Position numbers and translations under genes: made by a program
Notes under the pieces: model-generated
Database searches by the model: none
What the model was told of the DNA's origin: nothing
Seen by the model: only the letters and a program-made list of their open reading frames with translations
DNA from: Isoetes taiwanensis
Taxonomy: Eukaryota; Streptophyta; Lycopodiopsida; Isoetales; Isoetaceae
Length of the DNA: 64,000 bases
Direction of reading: 5' to 3'
Assembly: GCA_021234155.1 (NCBI GenBank)
Contig: JAJEKV010000036.1
Location: forward strand, 12,913,426-12,977,425
Shown: in pieces, positions 1 through 11,443 of the stretch
Position numbering within the stretch: the stretch's first letter is position 1
Layout: each line of letters starts with the position of its first letter

Positions 1-600
<600 letters not shown>

Positions 601-663
601 CTATTTTATCTTAATGGGAACATTACCCTTAAGTATATTTGAAACATAAATTGTTCATGAAAT

Positions 664-735
664 TAATGCTTGGTCTAGTGGTTAGAATGGGGGGCTGGGG
701 TGTTAATGGTTAGGGTTCAAATCCCCCACACAACA
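664..735 (+). repeat. tRNA-related (SINE-like) head with A and B boxes
   Basis: A pol III A-box-like TGGTCTAGTGG lies at 671-681 and a good B box GGTTCAAATCC at 714-724. The 43-base spacing is that of a tRNA gene. The bases flanking the B box on the 3' side do not pair with the 5' side, so no acceptor stem forms. This is therefore a tRNA-derived SINE head or a tRNA relic rather than a working tRNA gene. Confidence 0.5.
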
Positions 736-775
736 TAAAAATTTTAAAGCCTTTTCCTAAGGGATGAGCATTCAA

Positions 776-1060
776 CTTGGGCCGTAGGATCTTGGACTCG
801 ATCAAGGGTCGAGATCTCACGCAACATGAGCCATAGGATCTATTACATACAATTCCCAAAGTCATGTACACCGTACGATGTGTCCCAAAGCAATGTGAGC
901 CGTAGGATCGCGAACCGACGATCAGGATCAAATCAACCTGGACCGTAGGATCGCGTCTATACGGATTATATATAAACTCCCAGGCTATCTAGGCCGTAGG
1001 ATACGTCCCAAAGCCACGTGAGCCGTCGGATCTCGAACGGACGGTCGGATAAGCGCGACA
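776..1060. repeat. Dispersed GCCGTAGGATC-type repeats
   Basis: Motifs of the form GCCGTAGGATC, GCCATAGGATC, ACCGTACGATG and GCCGTCGGATC recur at about 782, 831, 880, 900, 942, 991 and 1022. They are often followed by CGAAC and preceded by ACGTGA or CATGA. Similar GCCGTYGGATC motifs are common in plant intergenic DNA. No coding frame is credible in this stretch. Confidence 0.5.
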
Positions 1061-2214
1061 AACATAAGAACATATAGAGAGTAGATATATTTTTTTTGTA
1101 GTGTAGAAACAATGTGTTCAAATTAAACAAAAACAACAAAGATATAAAACTTAGGATTAGCGATTGTTTTCCATTGTCACGAGAGAATACAATTAGATGA
1201 TTGTAATAGTAAACAAGGAATTTTTGCATTATTCAAAATATATAGACTTTGAATACATATTCAACATTTCTTGTAGATTGTTTACAACATGTTCTAAAAT
1301 CAGTTTATTCACATATTTTGTTACAACAGCAAATGTTTTAAAACCAGTTCATAAAACTAGTTCATGCTCACATATTTTGTTAAAACAAATTCAACTGCAA
1401 GTTACCTATTCTTTTCTAGTTCTGCAGCAGCATCTTTTGATGCCTTTCATAGGTTTTTCTTGAAGTAGCCATACTTGAAAGCCCCGATTTTGCCTCAAAC
1501 CTATCTGTGCACAAATATTCCTGATCAGAAAGGAATAGTATAGAAGAAAGAAGTTTCGGAATGTTTTACCTCATATCGCCCCTGTTTCATTGCCATTTGC
1601 TCCAAGACAGCCGCATGTATTTATTGTAATCCGTCATGAGCTGGCCCTCGTTCCAGGGTAATGGTTTACAAAGAAGGTTCGGAGGAATAGACCATGCATT
1701 GCTGTTATGGTAGCATCCGGTTATGTTCTGCATGGAAACAATAGATGAGAAATTATTTAAAGAAAACAGAGAATGTGCAGAGAAGAAAACAAAAAAATGC
1801 CTAGATAACTTGCCTTCTGGCTTCTGCACAGAGTTGGTGTGCTGTTGAAGGTACCCAATCCCTAACCATGGCAAGAACTAACAGATAATCCTTTAGGAAT
1901 CAAAGGCCGGATCTTGAGCAACAAAATCGCTATTACAAAAGTCCCTAAGACCCCCTGCAACATGCAGCAACTGCTGCTCTTCCAACCACGCATTTCAACC
2001 AGAGATCTCTGCAGAGCAACTGGCGACCACCGCATCCGCCCTAAGTGCTTGAAACCCTAAACATTTCTTCTATTCTCCTGTGCAGATAAGAGTATGGAAG
2101 TAGAGGTTTAGATCTTTCTATCATGGTCGAATTCCAGAAATATAGCAGAGCACAAACCTCACCTGTAAGCAAGCCCCTCTAAGCGGATCTGAACCACCTT
2201 TCGAATCTACCTTT
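1061..2214. other. Intergenic DNA, no recognised gene
   Basis: Only short frames occur. A 95-codon frame at 1587-1874 on the minus strand has no family signature and no supporting neighbours. I see no RNA gene or mobile-element ends in it. Confidence 0.4.
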
Positions 2215-2372
2215 GCGGATCATACATCTGTGTTTGAAAATAGAGAGCTTTGTCTTTGAAAATATTTCCAGAGGCCGGATCATACAGCCAAATCATTCAG
2301 AAGCCGGATCATACAGCCAGATCATACAGCCGGATCATTCAGAAGACGGATCATACAGCCGCCTTTGAAAAT
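2215..2372 (+). repeat. Tandem GGATCATACAGCC repeat
   Basis: The 13-mer CGGATCATACAGCC and close variants (CATTCAGAA in place of CATACAGCC) occur about seven times between 2216 and 2365. They form a higher-order unit of roughly 30 bases. The first member lies slightly upstream at 2215. Confidence 0.6.
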
Positions 2373-2867
2373 AGAGATCAGAAGCGAGAAAGGAGGGAAA
2401 AACTCAATGCAGGGATCAAATCCGGGTCGTTATTTTGGGCCAATAGTATGGCAGGACATGGATCACCATCTAAACCAGTCATCTCAGCCGTTGAATGTAA
2501 TTGTTTACAAATTTTAAATGTTTGATAAAACAACCTCCACCCGGATGGTAATTTAAAACCAGATTAAATGCTCTAATTTTGTGGGGCATCTATAAAAGGA
2601 GGTTAATTTTGTTCAACCTCCTTCATTAGATGGAATGCATGATGTCGGTTTAGCATTTGAGAAAATTCTAGCTTCCTAAATGTTTATTCTACAAGGTAGC
2701 CAGGCATTGTTATAGACAAAAATAGAAAACGCCTTCACAAAGTGAACTAATTTACACAACCTTTAATGTTGTGGATTGTTATACACTAGCTGCTATGTTA
2801 GGTGAAATTGCTAACATAACGGGATGTCCGTTATATTAGGGTAACATAACATAAAGATCTCACTTCA
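2373..2867. other. Left flank of the gypsy element, no gene
   Basis: AT-rich spacer. Its last 90 bases contain CTAACATAACGG and CCGTTATATTAGG, related to the 62-bp tandem repeat found right of the element at 28350. The retrotransposon therefore seems to have landed inside that repeat. No coding frame is supported. Confidence 0.45.
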
Positions 2868-2872
2868 CACTC
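2868..2872. repeat. Target-site duplication of the gypsy element, left copy
   Basis: CACTC directly before TGTGACG. The identical pentamer follows the 3' LTR at 28346-28350, as expected for a Ty3/gypsy insertion. Confidence 0.85.
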
Positions 2873-4347
2873 TGTGACGTTCCAGTACGATATATGGTCT
2901 CAAGACATATACCGTACTGCGCCGTCACGCGTACATGCCGTCCAGTCGACGTGTACGCCGACGTGTACCCAAGCAAGGACGCCCTAGGGGGCAACTTGCA
3001 AAGGTGCGCACACTTAGCAATGCGCGCACCTTTAGACCTTTAACCCATTAAAGGTAGACCAAGGGTCATGGGAACCCTAAATCTAACTGATAGCCTTCAT
3101 AAGGCACCAAACCCTAACATTCCCTTTTTCGCCCACAGACCTTCCGAGCTCCGATTCGCGCGTCTGAGGAGTCAATTCCAACTCCCACGATCTGCCCGTG
3201 CGCCCCAGCTTGTCAGATCGTCCTTCCGACCGCATCTCGAAGCAAAACAGAGACATGGACACCTTCGGATCAAGAGGAGGGAACCAGGGATCAGGTATTT
3301 GGTCGATTGAATAGCCTAAACCTTATTCCAGCCTTCGAACCAGTAGGTTTAGCCTATTAAATCGCCCTTAGTAGCCAAGTAGATCCTGAGATTGACTCTA
3401 ACTAAAGAACCTAACTCTATGTATTAGATTAGTTCTTATTATTTATGTTCATATGATGGATGGATGTATTCTGTGGACTCATTGTATTGGGAAGGGGGGG
3501 TAGAGACTTAAAGCTTAGTAGATGATGCTCCTAGCTAGTCCCTCTTAGTGCATTACTAGAATTCGGCCTGTATACAGGAGCCCACCTGGTTGTGGGTGAA
3601 GGGGCCAGACTGGCTTAGAACGAGGTTCGTGTTCTGACTCTTGACCGATCCCTCTGGTGTGTAAGGCCTATCGGAGATCAGAATGACTAGGTCTAATGCC
3701 TTGCCACTGAGTGTGGGTAAGGCATGGGCTCGACACCCGTGGGGTGGTGTTCACCTTCCAGTGGGTTAAGTCGAATAAGGGCAGTGGCCCTCTAGTCACC
3801 TTGGGTCAACATGTAGATCTCTCGAGGGAGCGATCCCTACCGCCCCATCGGACCGGGAGATGTAACCCGTGAATAGCCCCTTTGGCTATGCACCCGCCAG
3901 ACTCTGGTCGTCCCAACACTTTTCAACCTACTCGCAAAGTGTGCACGTGAGAGGGGCGGATGGAGTGGACAACCCTAAGCCATGTTCTTATGCCAGCCCA
4001 ATCCATTGTCATGATTCTGTCTGCACTGAACTCTGGAGACCCAAGCTAGTCAGTCATCCCCTGGAGTCTGAGCCTTGGGTAGGAACTCCTTGTATTGTGC
4101 TGATCTTTGTCTATGCAGATGTTGATGTACCACCCTTCGAGGTGGATATATGATGTTATGTTACTGACGTGTATGTTTACGCTTCCGCAGCTAGGTAGGC
4201 CCTGAGGGAGACGGGGTAAAATGACCCCTTCACTCTTCCCACTGTGGACTCTAGACGGTCACAGTGATACGTGGAGGGCCCTGTATCAGTGTGGAGCTGG
4301 TGGGGGGGATGAACTCCTGTTTGTATATGGTGCGGGCATCGTATATG
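2873..4347 (+). repeat. 5' LTR of the gypsy element, main part
   Basis: Matches 26847-28331 almost throughout, then breaks off at TATG (4344-4347), where a DNA transposon begins. The LTR resumes after a second TATG at 16839-16842 and ends at 16858. Differences from the 3' LTR include C/T and G/A changes and a longer G run near 3495. A short frame starting at 3254 encodes MDTFGSRGGNQGSG and ends at a possible splice donor (GT at 3294). The same ATG is present in the 3' LTR. Confidence 0.9.
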
Positions 4348-4378
4348 AACCATCATCCAATTAAATTGGGATTATGTC
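4348..4378. repeat. Left terminal inverted repeat of the DNA transposon
   Basis: 31 bp starting AACCATCAT. It pairs with 16808-16838 with two mismatches. Confidence 0.85.
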
Positions 4379-4773
4379 AACTCCAAAATCACGCCAACCT
4401 GCTATTGTCTTCTAGGGGGTTTTTGTTTTTTTTAACCTTTTTTTTTGGACTTCAAAAATAACATAAGGTTGCGATTCACGTGTGACTTTTCATATGCGAA
4501 TTGAAATATGCAGAAATTAAGAGCAAGTTGCTAACATAGATGAGACCAAAATTGCTTGCTCGATAGATGATAATATTAGGTTTGATAACAACAGATTGCA
4601 TTATTTGCGAGGCAATTCCAGACTCGAAATTATCGATACATGGCACAAATATCATACAAAAATATCATATATTCCAATAAAACATTAAGGGATCAATCCA
4701 TGTTTTTCCACGTGTTTAACAAGGTGTGGTTCCATGTCACCGCTCTATCCAGTTAAGATGCGAATCTAACACT

Positions 4774-5302
4774 TCACCCAATCGCCTTCCCCATAGCCAA
4801 ATTATGCATAATAGACACAAACTTCACCGTAAAATCATCTCGTCGCGAAAGTTTTTGGATCGTAAGATGGTGGATTCGGGCCTGCGTTTGATTGTAGAAG
4901 CATTTGAGAGCATCATCATCCACTATGATTATATCATCCTTATTCTCGATACCAAGTTCGTCCATCATGTTACTCAAGTGTTTGATGAAGATAGGCTTGC
5001 CCGTTGGATCCTTGGGATTAGTGAATTTCACACATTTGTTCTGATCCCAAAGGGTCAACCAATGTCTACGATTTCCCCGGTGCCTCCAAAGTATCCTTGA
5101 TGTTCCTTAGTTCCATGGATGACCAAATACCAACTCGAAATAACCCAATGCCTCGCCTAGCATCTCCTTCAAGTGCGTCCGGATAGATCCACTTGGTGTT
5201 TGATTCTCCGGTGTCCGATGAAACCGTACTCTAGCCACTTTATTTTTTCGGAAAAGTCTTGCAAAGGACTCCGTTTAGGTCGAACACCACAACCTTCTTA
5301 GA
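4774..5302 (-). pseudogene. FCP1/HAD-like phosphatase domain remnant carried by the transposon
   Basis: Read on the minus strand, the 5' end gives KKVVVFDLNGVLCKT. This is a HAD-type motif I in the DxNG form seen in plant FCP1-like proteins. Then follow RVGIWSSMELRNIKDTL, TLWDQNKCVKF, KPIFIKHLSNM and IIIVDDDALKCF, which match the motif II region, the WDQ segment and the acidic motif III of FCP1-homology (NIF) domains. FCP1 relatives dephosphorylate RNA polymerase II tails or other proteins. At least two frameshifts (near 5090 and 5250) separate the blocks, so it is dead or poorly preserved here. It lies inside the DNA transposon, which suggests a captured host gene or a second transposon gene. 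Confidence 0.6.
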
Positions 5303-5872
5303 AACGCAATGGAAGTCAAAACATCAAACATGTATCCGGGCCAGCAAAGATAATGATAACACAAACAATACAAACGCCAAAAGCGTGATTTGAAATAGTC
5401 ATAACCAAATCGCTTCTGCGTGATTTAGTTTGACAACGAAAAATAATCAAAAGACGCTTGGCGATTTAATTCAAAGGTAATACAAATTAAATCACGCTGT
5501 GGCGCTATTTCGCGGGCAAGGCCATACCTATCATCTTCGGTTTCATCGGCCCGTCATCGTCATTCTCCCAATCACCACCCTTAATCTTAGCTCTTCTTAC
5601 ATTTGTTAGAATTGTTATTTTCTATTAGTTCCGGCCGCCTTCACAACCGACATTATTTTACTATTGATTTGGCAAACACGAATCACTAGAGCCGCCTTTT
5701 GCCTTCATTTTTTTTCCCTGTCAATTACTTCATTGTTAACCCGTGAATCTACTCTTTGTTGTTGCTTGCATCACCCGCAATGTGGGCAAAAATATTCCCT
5801 AAGTTCGCCATCACAAGATACTTTGAGCAGCCGGTTTAGCAGCTATTTGTTCATTCTTTGCTTTCCTTATCG

Positions 5873-6267
5873 TTAGCAGATTACTAGGTCCCTCACCGTA
5901 GCAACGTCCACTTTCGAATTGGACAAGTCTACGAGACTTTTGATTGCTGATGATTTCAGGTTGCCATAAGGGCCTTTAGGAGACTTGGCAAGCACATGCA
6001 TGAGGAATGGTTCAAGAAAGTCTTTGGCCTGCTCATCACTCACAAAGCAAGACATCTTCTTGCACCCATAAGAGCCTCTCGGGCAATATAACCTCCAACA
6101 TGAAGCTCCAAGCAGGTTGTATCAATTGGAGCAAATGCCTCGACGAGGTAAGCAGCCATAGATGGGGGAAATCCATTTTTATTTAAGGGGCCCTTCTCCT
6201 TAGTTTGTAGCTCGTACTTGATTTCCCCACTTAGGAGGGGGTCCCGATCCTCATCCTCTTGACTCAT
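5873..6267 (-). pseudogene. Hypothetical minus-strand exon remnants
   Basis: Two overlapping minus-strand frames read MSQEDEDRDPLLSGEIKYEL onward and then MSCFVSDEQAKDFLEPFLMH onward. They have ordinary protein composition and lie between the HAD-like remnant and the next minus-strand frame. They may be exons of one gene transcribed leftwards from about 9659. No domain is recognised. The link to the neighbours is inference. Confidence 0.3.
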
Positions 6268-6908
6268 CCCTGCTACGACCGATCCCGATCCGTATGAAAG
6301 AATATAGTTCTTAAGTCCGGATCATCTAGAAGAAAACATTCCCATGCACCGCTATTGTCACCCTTGGCCTTAGGCAATATCATATTAAATCAGCCCGATA
6401 GCATGGCTATCATAATGAAGATCATACATGTGCCATCTTTCGTGTCCGTTCGCAGCTCATTATCCTAACATCATATATTAGGCATCCCTCCCTAATAACT
6501 TTGAGGCACTCGGATCATGAGCAATGGATAGTGCATGCAGATGTGACTCACACCAAGGACAAACGATGACAATAGTGAAGGACCTCTCGGTTGTCAATCC
6601 TATACCCGGTAAAGAAGTCAGCCAGAGTCCTTCCGGTTCATGCCCATATCTCCTCTCCCACCCCCGCCCAACAACAAAAAAGAGTGATATATTTTTAAGG
6701 CCGGAAGTTGATTCGGCAAGAGACCTTTGTACCCAATGGAGACCAATCTTTTCTCAGCCGTCGTCTTCTCCAAGAATCTTCTTCACAAGGGCCACTTTTC
6801 TTCTCAACTCACCCGCACCTTAGGGGTAGAGTCTCCTTATGTTTTGTATTTTTAGCCTTCCAATTCTTTAGGAAGTCCTTTGACCAGAATACAAACTTCT
6901 TGATGTCA

Positions 6909-7487
6909 TCATTCTCGACCTTGTATTTGTCCAAAGAATCCAATTTCAGATAATGCCACATCCCCCGATAGCCTTTGTAACTCAGCTCCTACAGCTGACT
7001 TCATTGTACGTACATCCTTTACATGGCTGCAGCACTCAACGAAGGACATCCTATCCTTGGTGAAAGCACCCTTCTTGTATAAGACTTCCTTCTTTAAGCA
7101 CTGGTCTAAAACCCAAATGGTCTCAGCGTCGTCTAGCCCCTGAGTCTTTCTCATCTCTGTCACATTCAAGTCAAATATGCTTACATCAACAGGAGGCACC
7201 CTACCCATAGTGTCTGGCAGCTTCCCTTGTGCATAAGCGTCCCAGAATTCATTCCACTTGAGCCATACTGCCTCCTTACAAAACACAATCTTATACGAGT
7301 CTGTTGGTCCTGACCTGCTGGATGAGCTTTCAGAAGGATCTGCAATGTCATCACCACCTTTTTTCTTTGATTTTCTTGCAGTCTTCTTCTTCTCCTGTAT
7401 AATTGTTCTGCGACTGAAGTCTACTCCAAAGAAATTTTGAATGCCTCGGACTTTGACCCGCCTGCCTCGTGGGCAATGGGCAGCCAT
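6909..7487 (-). CDS. Hypothetical protein, basic N-terminus, inside the transposon
   Basis: This 192-codon open frame is the longest on the minus strand of the transposon. The N-terminal third is strongly basic and contains KKKTARKSKKKGG, which includes the H3-like pentamer TARKS. A Ser-rich stretch follows, then a mixed alpha-like region (WLKWNEFWDAYAQGKLP, QGLDDAETIWVLDQCLKKE) with two adjacent cysteines. I recognise no family. It may be an exon of a larger leftward gene with the segments at 8431-9020 and 9524-9659. The composition is protein-like and not a shadow of any plus-strand gene. Confidence 0.45.
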   Translation of the reverse strand: MAAHCPRGRRVKVRGIQNFFGVDFSRRTIIQEKKKTARKSKKKGGDDIADPSESSSSRSGPTDSYKIVFCKEAVWLKWNEFWDAYAQGKLPDTMGRVPPVDVSIFDLNVTEMRKTQGLDDAETIWVLDQCLKKEVLYKKGAFTKDRMSFVECCSHVKDVRTMKSAVGAELQRLSGDVALSEIGFFGQIQGRE

Positions 7488-7616
7488 ATTCCACCCAATC
7501 GCTGATTGGGCGTGGCGCGCAGTTGTTCAACGTATGGACCGCAATAAATACGTACATTGAATCGAATCATAGATCATAGAATAGAAACACGATTTGAATA
7601 GAATTGATCAAGAGAA

Positions 7617-7925
7617 AAATCACGCCTAGCGTGAAATGAATAAAGTTACTAATGCAATCCACGCCAGGCATGCTTTAAAATCAAATCAATTCACGCCAGG
7701 CGTGTTTTCAAATCAATCGAATTCACGCCAGGCGTGTTTTCAGATCAATTGGTTGACTTGAAAACACGCCTGGCGTGAATTCGATTGATTTGAAAACACG
7801 CCTGGCATGAATTGGTTTGATTTGAAAACACGCCTGACGTGAATACAATTTATGAAACCGGTAGATTTGAAAACACGCCTGGCGTGAATTCGATTGATTT
7901 GAAAACACGCCTGGCATGAATATTA
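7617..7925. repeat. Inverted array of CACGCC-GGCGTG palindromes
   Basis: Nine copies of a 13-bp palindrome (CACGCCTGGCGTG or CACGCCAGGCGTG, with single-base variants) occur about every 32-40 bases. The first four are joined by TTTTCAAATCAATCGAATT. The last five carry that linker in reverse complement, so the array folds back around about 7750. Similar half sites recur elsewhere in the transposon, near 9150, 9185, 11215, 11490, 12075 and 13335. Confidence 0.75.
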
Positions 7926-8430
7926 AAATGCATTGGAATAGATGCAGTTAGTTACCTTTTGTATAGAAATGTCTTCCCCATTTCATTCAAAGTTGCGCTA
8001 ATCTCAGCCAAATCTGCAGGTGAAGTATTGGCATCCAAGATACGACACCTCCTATACGCATAGTGATTGTAGAACGCGTTTTGGCCTCGCTTTGTTCTGG
8101 CCGATGATGAGGGCCTTCATTGCCTCAACAGACGTCGCTTCCGTCGATGACGACGAATTTAATATTTTCATTTAACATTAACTCCTCGAAGTTCGGCCCG
8201 GCAAAGCAGTTTGTTCGAGATCATATCCCAAGGTAACACATCCGCCGGCATAGGCATTTGACCCGGATTACTAATCATGCTCAACAATCTCCATGGCATG
8301 TGCCGGATCATATCTTCTCGCTAACATAAATGGAGCTTGGTGAACGGATGAGGGACTTCACATGGATCGCAAAAGTTTCCTTAAGACCCAATGGATAATG
8401 GTCGAGTATTTATTCACTTGTTCATCGCCT

Positions 8431-9020
8431 CTAGTCAGCGCCCACTCTCATCCTGTTCATTCTCAAAAACGTAAGCCTCCATGCCTTCGACAACCGCAGT
8501 TGAACATCCTTCCCTAGATCTAGGACCCTCTTAGAAGCTTTCAAGTCAGCTAATTCCCTAGCTTGTCGCAAATAGTGACTTGGTGTCGGTTTAGTGAACA
8601 TGCCTCTACGCATTTTTGTAACCCCTTGGCAAATAGATATTGGCGTAATCGCTACATTGGTTGGCCAACCATACTTAAAACATGTCTCACCGCTCACATC
8701 CGCCTTCATGAACGTATCCTTGTATGCGGTAGCTCTCAAAGGAGTAAGTCCGAAAGCGGATCTTTCTTCCGCTACGTGGTAATCTCCAAGAGCAATTTGC
8801 GTTGGTGTCATCCTCTTCCTCACAAGAGATTAGGATCCCTTGTTTGGCCATCTTGTCCGCTTCCTTTTTCCTCGAGAAGAGAGTTAAGTCGAGCTTGCCA
8901 TTTGTCTTGGCAAGGTCAACGTACCACTCTAAGCACCCTCGTCCATTTCCTCTTCCAGGGCGCAGGTGGTCGTGGGTTGCTATAAGAATCGGCCCTTCAT
9001 CATCTAAGGTGAGATCATAT
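8431..9020 (-). pseudogene. Hypothetical protein with one frameshift, inside the transposon
   Basis: On the minus strand, a frame from about 9020 reads RSYDLTLDDEGPILIATHD and onward to ISCEEEDD near 8808. The adjacent frame then takes over (IALGDYHVAEERSAFGLTP to RLTFLRMNRMRVGAD, ending at 8431). Both halves have normal protein composition, so this is probably one exon with a single frameshift near 8805. No known domain is recognised. It lies between the RGG-rich exon at 9524 and the frame at 6909 and may belong to the same leftward gene. Confidence 0.4.
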
Positions 9021-9523
9021 GATCTTGATCTGGGTCGTCGCCCTTTGCTTTCTTGGCGTGATTAGAACCCGGTTATTAGGGTTTTCTTCCTCTTGAGCAC
9101 CGCAAAAAGAAGATGAGCACTTTTAGAGTACTTTTCGAACAAGAGATCACGCTTGGCGTGCATTTAAACCTAAATTAGTACAAATCACGCTTGGCGTGTT
9201 GGTAGCTCCTATTATTGACCATGCTATGCGTGAATTTGAAACTAAATTATTTTGCATCCACATTTTAAGCTACATACCCTTCATGAATCCATATTTCACA
9301 CTATTTATCCTCATTGAACATTGCTATCTCCAACTGTCTAACACCGCTATATTCTATATATAAAACAGAGCAAAATTATGTTCTACTGATGTTAATACTT
9401 AAAATTCATGCAAAGCATAATAACTCAAACTCATGCAAAGCATATTAAGTGAAAGGAAATATCTCAAATTCATGCAAGCATAATACTCTCCACACAGTGT
9501 GTATTCTGTGGCAAATTAAATAC

Positions 9524-9659
9524 CTTGAATAGGGTTCTGTGTATTCTGTGTATTCTGATCAACGTCCTCTGAAGCTTGAGAAGTGCCGGGTTTTGGGATT
9601 TCTCTTCCACCGCTTCCTCTGCCCCGTCCGCCTCGACCTCGATTCGTTTTAGAAGACAT
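9524..9659 (-). CDS. RGG-rich first exon of a leftward gene
   Basis: An ATG at 9659 (minus strand) opens MSSKTNRGRGGRGRGSGGRE, a Gly/Arg-rich start typical of RNA-binding or intrinsically disordered proteins. A Gln/Asn-rich stretch follows. The frame runs into a plausible splice donor, CAAG followed by GTATTTAATT, at 9523-9522. I infer a multi-exon gene transcribed leftwards, with later exons around 9020-8431 and perhaps 7487-6909. Partner exons cannot be fixed without transcripts. Confidence 0.4.
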
Positions 9660-11299
9660 CTCCGGAGTCGCCTAGTAACAGAGTCGGAAGGTCGCCGATA
9701 CTCTGGCCTGAGCCGCCGAGAAATAGTCGGCAAAGAAATAGCTTTTTCTACCATGCGAGAAATAGAGAAATTTGAATTTCAAGAAAACACAAAATCTTGC
9801 CAAATATTCTTGACACATACAAATAATAATGACGAAGACCCGTCCCGTGACTTCTTTCATTAAGTTTTTAAAACCAATCTATCCAAAAGTATCCCGCCAA
9901 ATTTATCCCGCCTAAACGTAGTTAACCTAATCTTTCTTCTAATTCGAATTTTCCCAACCGCCGGAGTTTCCATAAGCCTTGACTTCTCAAATCAGCCCGA
10001 GACTCAAATCAGCTTCTCAAGAATGGCTCTGAGAATTCTGGTCATCCAATAGCTTGAACATTAATTTCCAATAGTAGGTGTCTGAATAGCAATTTTTCAA
10101 GTAAGGTCGAAGATGAATGTTTCATGTTAACTACAAATCGAGAAAAGGAAAGTAGGATTATGCAAGATCGACTCCATCGATCCGGATCAGAAACATGGAA
10201 TTCCGCTCGGGATAAGTATGTCCGAAATTCACGATGATTAATCTAGCTGGCGCTATGGATGAAGCTTTACCTCGCAGACACACCCGGTGGGGATACGGTT
10301 GGAGAAAGTGTTGGAACATTTGTTGCGTGGCCAAGAAACCGCTTAAAAAGGTATGTAACATGTATTACATTGTAGAAATATAGAAGTAGACAAAATTTGT
10401 TGTATTCATTGGAAAAAGATTACAATTGTATATAATCTGGATAAACCGGATAAACCGGACAAAATCCCGGACTATTTGTTTCAAGCCCGGGCCATCGAGT
10501 AGCCGGGCTATCGATATCTCCCATTTCCATTCGCGGGGGCATAGTGAATTCTTAAGTAAAAAACCCAAAAAAACACCAGGCTCTAGCTCCACCACCCCCT
10601 TTGCTCCACCTCCACCTCGTATTCCTGCTCCTCGCTCACTTTGCTCCATTGGTTGAACCTCCAATGCATCGTGATAAGCGCTGCTGTAGTGGTTCCATTG
10701 GTTGAGCCATCTCCATTGCATCGTATAACGCCTGTGGTAGTGGTTCGTGTTGGGGCATCCGAGCATAGAGGCTAACCACTAAGAAACGCAACTCCTCATT
10801 TTGAATCTCGAAATGACGGATCACGAGATTCACTCTCGATCAATGCATGTACCGCATTCTCGAAGTGATTAGATAAGAGGGCCACCGCATTGCGTTGCAA
10901 GGGCCCCGAGCCCGATCTATCATTGCCCCTCAAGGCTCTGCTTCCATCATCATTACTTGATCCAAGTACCTGTGGGTTGCAAGACCGGGTGCTCCAAAAA
11001 ATGACCGGTGCTCTACGCGGCTCAACCGGACCGAGATTGGAGCCAAACCGAGTCGGGCCGTGATTGCTGGCCCAAATGTAATTCCAATGCATCTTCGCCA
11101 CCAACCCGGGTGATTAATGTAACTTGGCATCTATCAATAGGAAGTGAGCCCGAGTATCGCGATTCATTCCCGGCGTGTTATATTTATTTATTTATAAACT
11201 TAGAAACTAAGAGACACGCCCGGTTTAGCGTAAAAGTTGAAAGTAGGGATACAATTGTTTGCACGCCGCGGTAAACCGCTATATAGGAAAAACTATACA
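9660..11299. other. Inner part of the DNA transposon, no clear gene
   Basis: This stretch lies upstream of the RGG-rich exon and would contain its promoter. It has only short overlapping frames on both strands, none with family features. Near 10440-10515 there are small CCGGATAAACCGG-like and GCCCGGGC palindromes. Confidence 0.3.
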
Positions 11300-11443
11300 C
11301 GCCGGCGGTGCATTCAGGGGGAGAAATCAGAAAAAAATAGATAAAGGCCGGATAGATTGCCGCGGTAAATAATTGCCCCGCCTTTATCTATTTACTGTAT
11401 CTATCCAGACGGCTTTTTTCTCCTCTCTGTCTGAGTGCACGCC
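11300..11443. repeat. Fold-back (inverted) repeat of about 140 bp
   Basis: The left arm has GCCGGCGGTGCATTCAG and AATAGATAAAGG. The right arm has CCTTTATCTATT and CTGAGTGCACGCCG in inverse order. The arms are imperfect. This could be a small MITE-like insertion or a structural part of the surrounding transposon. Confidence 0.45.

Noticed and set aside
664-735. Functional tRNA gene
   Set aside because: The A and B boxes are present, but no acceptor or anticodon stem can be paired.
3068-3310. Host gene at 3068, repeated at 27042
   Set aside because: Both copies lie at the same position of the two LTRs and show no coding signature beyond LTR conservation.
2873-4347. Solo LTR or independent element at the left
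   Set aside because: The missing LTR end with the primer-binding site is found at 16843-16871, and both outer flanks carry CACTC, so it is the 5' LTR of the 28-kb locus.
7617-7925. CRISPR-like regular repeats
   Set aside because: The units are palindromes with near-constant linkers that invert mid-array. There are no unique spacers and no cas genes, and the DNA is eukaryotic.
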